Position numbers and translations under genes: made by a program
Assembly (NCBI GenBank): GCA_031285245.1
Contig: JAITWN010000163.1
Span: forward strand, 1-5,843
Length of the DNA: 5,843 nucleotides
Direction: 5' to 3'
Source of the DNA: Chromatiales bacterium
GTDB lineage: Bacteria > Pseudomonadota > Gammaproteobacteria > SZUA-140
Shown here: positions 4,261 through 5,843 of the stretch, in pieces
How positions within the stretch are numbered: position 1 is the stretch's first letter
Layout: each line of letters starts with the position of its first letter
The notes under the pieces: model-generated
Seen by the model: the letters and a program-made list of their open reading frames with translations, nothing else
Database searches by the model: none
Told to the model about the DNA's origin: nothing

Positions 4261-5843
4261 GTGGACACCCAGCGCATTCTGCTGTTCTTCTCTCTTTCGC
4301 TGGTACTGCTACTGATCTGGCAGGCCTGGACCGAAGACTTTGGACCCGATAAAAAGCACGTACCCACGGTGGCCGAGCAAAGCGCTGCACCCACGAGTGC
4401 AGATGTGCCGGGCACCCCTTCACTGGCGCCTGATCTGCCAAGTGATGAATCTAGCGCCGCGCCCGCAGTGCCGGCACCGACGCCGAGCGCACTCGCACGC
4501 AGCGAGCGCGTCAGAGTCGTCACGGATGTTTTCGATATCGAGATCGATACCAGCGGTGGCGATCTACGCCAGGTGCTGCTGCGCAATTTCCCGGTATCGG
4601 TCAATCAGCCTGACGAACCCTTCGCGCTCATGGAAGATCACGGTCAGCGCATCTTCATCGCGCAAAGCGGCCTGCTGTCCCCTGGTCGCCCGGCGCCTGA
4701 TCACTACGCTATCTATAGCGCAGATCAGCCCGAGTATCGCCTTGCGCCTGGCGCGAATGAACTGCGCGTGCCGCTGCACTGGCAGAGCCCGGAAGGTATC
4801 GAGGTCACCAAGATCTATACCTTCCATGCCGGCAGCTATCTGATCGATGTCGATCACGTGGTCGAAAATCATTCTGACCAGCCATGGAACGGCTACGCCT
4901 ATCGCCAGTTGCAGCGCACGCGTCCTCTCGATTCAGAAGGCTCGTGGTTCATTCACACCTATACCGGCGGCGTGATCAGTACGCAAGACACGCGCTACGA
5001 AAAAATCGACTTCGACAAAATGGACAAGAACGACCTGCATCTCGAAGTGCAGGGCGGCTGGTTGGCGATGATCCAACACTACTTCCTCAGCGCTTGGATC
5101 CCGAGTCCCGATGACAGCAACGTGTTCTACACCAAAGCGCCGGATGCGCGCCCCTACGTGCTTGGCATGCGCAGCAGCGCTGCGCGCGATGTTGCTCCCG
5201 GCGCAACGACCACTTTCAGTAGCCAGCTTTTCGTCGGCCCGAAAGTGCAATCGATGCTGGGTGACATCTCCGACACGCTCAAGCTGACGGTGGATTACGG
5301 CTTCCTCACCATTCTCGCGCAGCCTATTTTTTGGCTGCTGAAATACATTCACAACTGGGTGGGTAACTGGGGCTGGTCGATCATCCTCCTCACCCTGCTC
5401 ATCAAGCTGGTGTTCTACAAGCTATCGGAAACCAGCTATCGCTCCATGGCCAACATGCGCCGAGTCACGCCCAAAATCACGCAGATCCGCGAGCGTTACG
5501 GCGATGATCGCCAGCGCATGAGTCAAGCGATGATGGAGCTTTATAAGAAGGAAAAGATCAATCCACTCGGCGGCTGCTTGCCGATTCTGGTGCAGATCCC
5601 GGTTTTCATCTCGCTCTACTGGGTGCTGCTCGAAAGCGTCGAACTGCGCCAGGCGCCGTGGATTCTGTGGATCAATGACCTGTCGATTCGCGATCCGTTC
5701 TATGTGTTGCCGCTGCTGATGGGCGTGAGCATGTTCTTGCAACAGCAGCTCAATCCGCCACCGCCGGATCCGATCCAGGCCAAAGTGTTGAAGGTGTTGC
5801 CGCTGATATTCACGGCGTTCTTCGCCTTCTTCCCAGCCGGCCT
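4261..5843 (+). CDS. yidC: membrane protein insertase YidC, C-terminal end outside window
   Basis: YidC inserts and folds inner-membrane proteins, alone or with SecYEG. The visible 527 codons are most of the protein; by alignment with E. coli (548 residues, offset about +16 here) roughly 35-40 residues are missing. It starts VDTQRILLFFSLSLVLLLIWQAW, with a first membrane segment at about 6-22. An Ala/Pro/Ser-rich linker runs to about 80, followed by the periplasmic domain (SGGDLRQVLL, YEKIDF, GGWLAMIQHYF). The conserved core includes LTVDYG at 342-347, a membrane segment around 371-390, the cytoplasmic loop with SYRSMANMR, INPLGGCLP at 433-441, VELRQAPW at 460-467 and a further segment near 481-496. 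The key positive residue of the hydrophilic groove (Arg366 in E. coli) is Lys382, as I recall for Pseudomonas-type YidC. The GTG at 4261 has AAGGA 5 bases upstream and sits 1 bp after yidD. Confidence 0.97.
   Translation, partial: MDTQRILLFFSLSLVLLLIWQAWTEDFGPDKKHVPTVAEQSAAPTSADVPGTPSLAPDLPSDESSAAPAVPAPTPSALARSERVRVVTDVFDIEIDTSGGDLRQVLLRNFPVSVNQPDEPFALMEDHGQRIFIAQSGLLSPGRPAPDHYAIYSADQPEYRLAPGANELRVPLHWQSPEGIEVTKIYTFHAGSYLIDVDHVVENHSDQPWNGYAYRQLQRTRPLDSEGSWFIHTYTGGVISTQDTRYEKIDFDKMDKNDLHLEVQGGWLAMIQHYFLSAWIPSPDDSNVFYTKAPDARPYVLGMRSSAARDVAPGATTTFSSQLFVGPKVQSMLGDISDTLKLTVDYGFLTILAQPIFWLLKYIHNWVGNWGWSIILLTLLIKLVFYKLSETSYRSMANMRRVTPKITQIRERYGDDRQRMSQAMMELYKKEKINPLGGCLPILVQIPVFISLYWVLLESVELRQAPWILWINDLSIRDPFYVLPLLMGVSMFLQQQLNPPPPDPIQAKVLKVLPLIFTAFFAFFPAG

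Noticed and set aside
4340..4843. Open frame of 167 codons on the plus strand inside yidC
   Set aside because: It is an out-of-frame shadow of yidC, whose own frame is continuous and matches the family.
5374..5420. Loss of the conserved groove Arg in YidC (Lys382 instead)
   Set aside because: Lys keeps the positive charge and, as far as I recall, is the usual residue at this position in Pseudomonas-type YidC, so it is not evidence of an altered insertase.

Overview
The window is a chromosomal replication-origin neighbourhood of a gammaproteobacterium. Two sets of genes diverge from a central intergenic region. Leftward, on the minus strand, are dnaA, dnaN and recF (recF runs off the left edge). 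Rightward, on the plus strand, are rpmH, rnpA, yidD and yidC (yidC runs off the right edge). This gene order and the protein sequences (DnaN of exactly 366 residues ending VMPIRL, a Pseudomonas-like YidC core, DnaA of 463 residues) point to Gammaproteobacteria of the Pseudomonas/Xanthomonas gene-order type. I cannot name the genus. Base composition looks moderate (a little over half G+C by eye).

Left arm (1-3297, minus strand): dnaA encodes the initiator, dnaN the sliding clamp of DNA polymerase III, and recF the loader of RecA at gaps. A 201-bp spacer between dnaA and dnaN (1705-1905) holds three DnaA-box-like nonamers, each 8/9 to the TTATCCACA consensus. It also holds a roughly 90% A+T stretch with two adjacent palindromes. 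This is the best oriC candidate in the window and it also contains the likely dnaN promoter. A 73-bp spacer separates dnaN from recF.

Centre (3298-3525): a 228-bp divergent region. It carries a promoter with a perfect TTGACA for rpmH, a likely dnaA promoter whose -35 region overlaps a single DnaA-box-like site, and a short hairpin with a T-run in the rpmH leader.

Right arm (3526-5843, plus strand): ribosomal protein L34, the protein subunit of RNase P, the small membrane-insertion factor YidD and the YidC insertase. A 30-bp spacer with an 8-bp stem-loop separates rpmH and rnpA. rnpA and yidD overlap by 16 bp, and yidC starts 1 bp after yidD, so rnpA-yidD-yidC look translationally coupled.

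I found no mobile element, CRISPR array, tRNA or rRNA, and no gene of unknown family. The protein-coding content is ordinary. The points worth a second look are regulatory: the origin/dnaN-promoter architecture, unusual cysteines in the DnaA ATPase domain, and RNA structures around rpmH.
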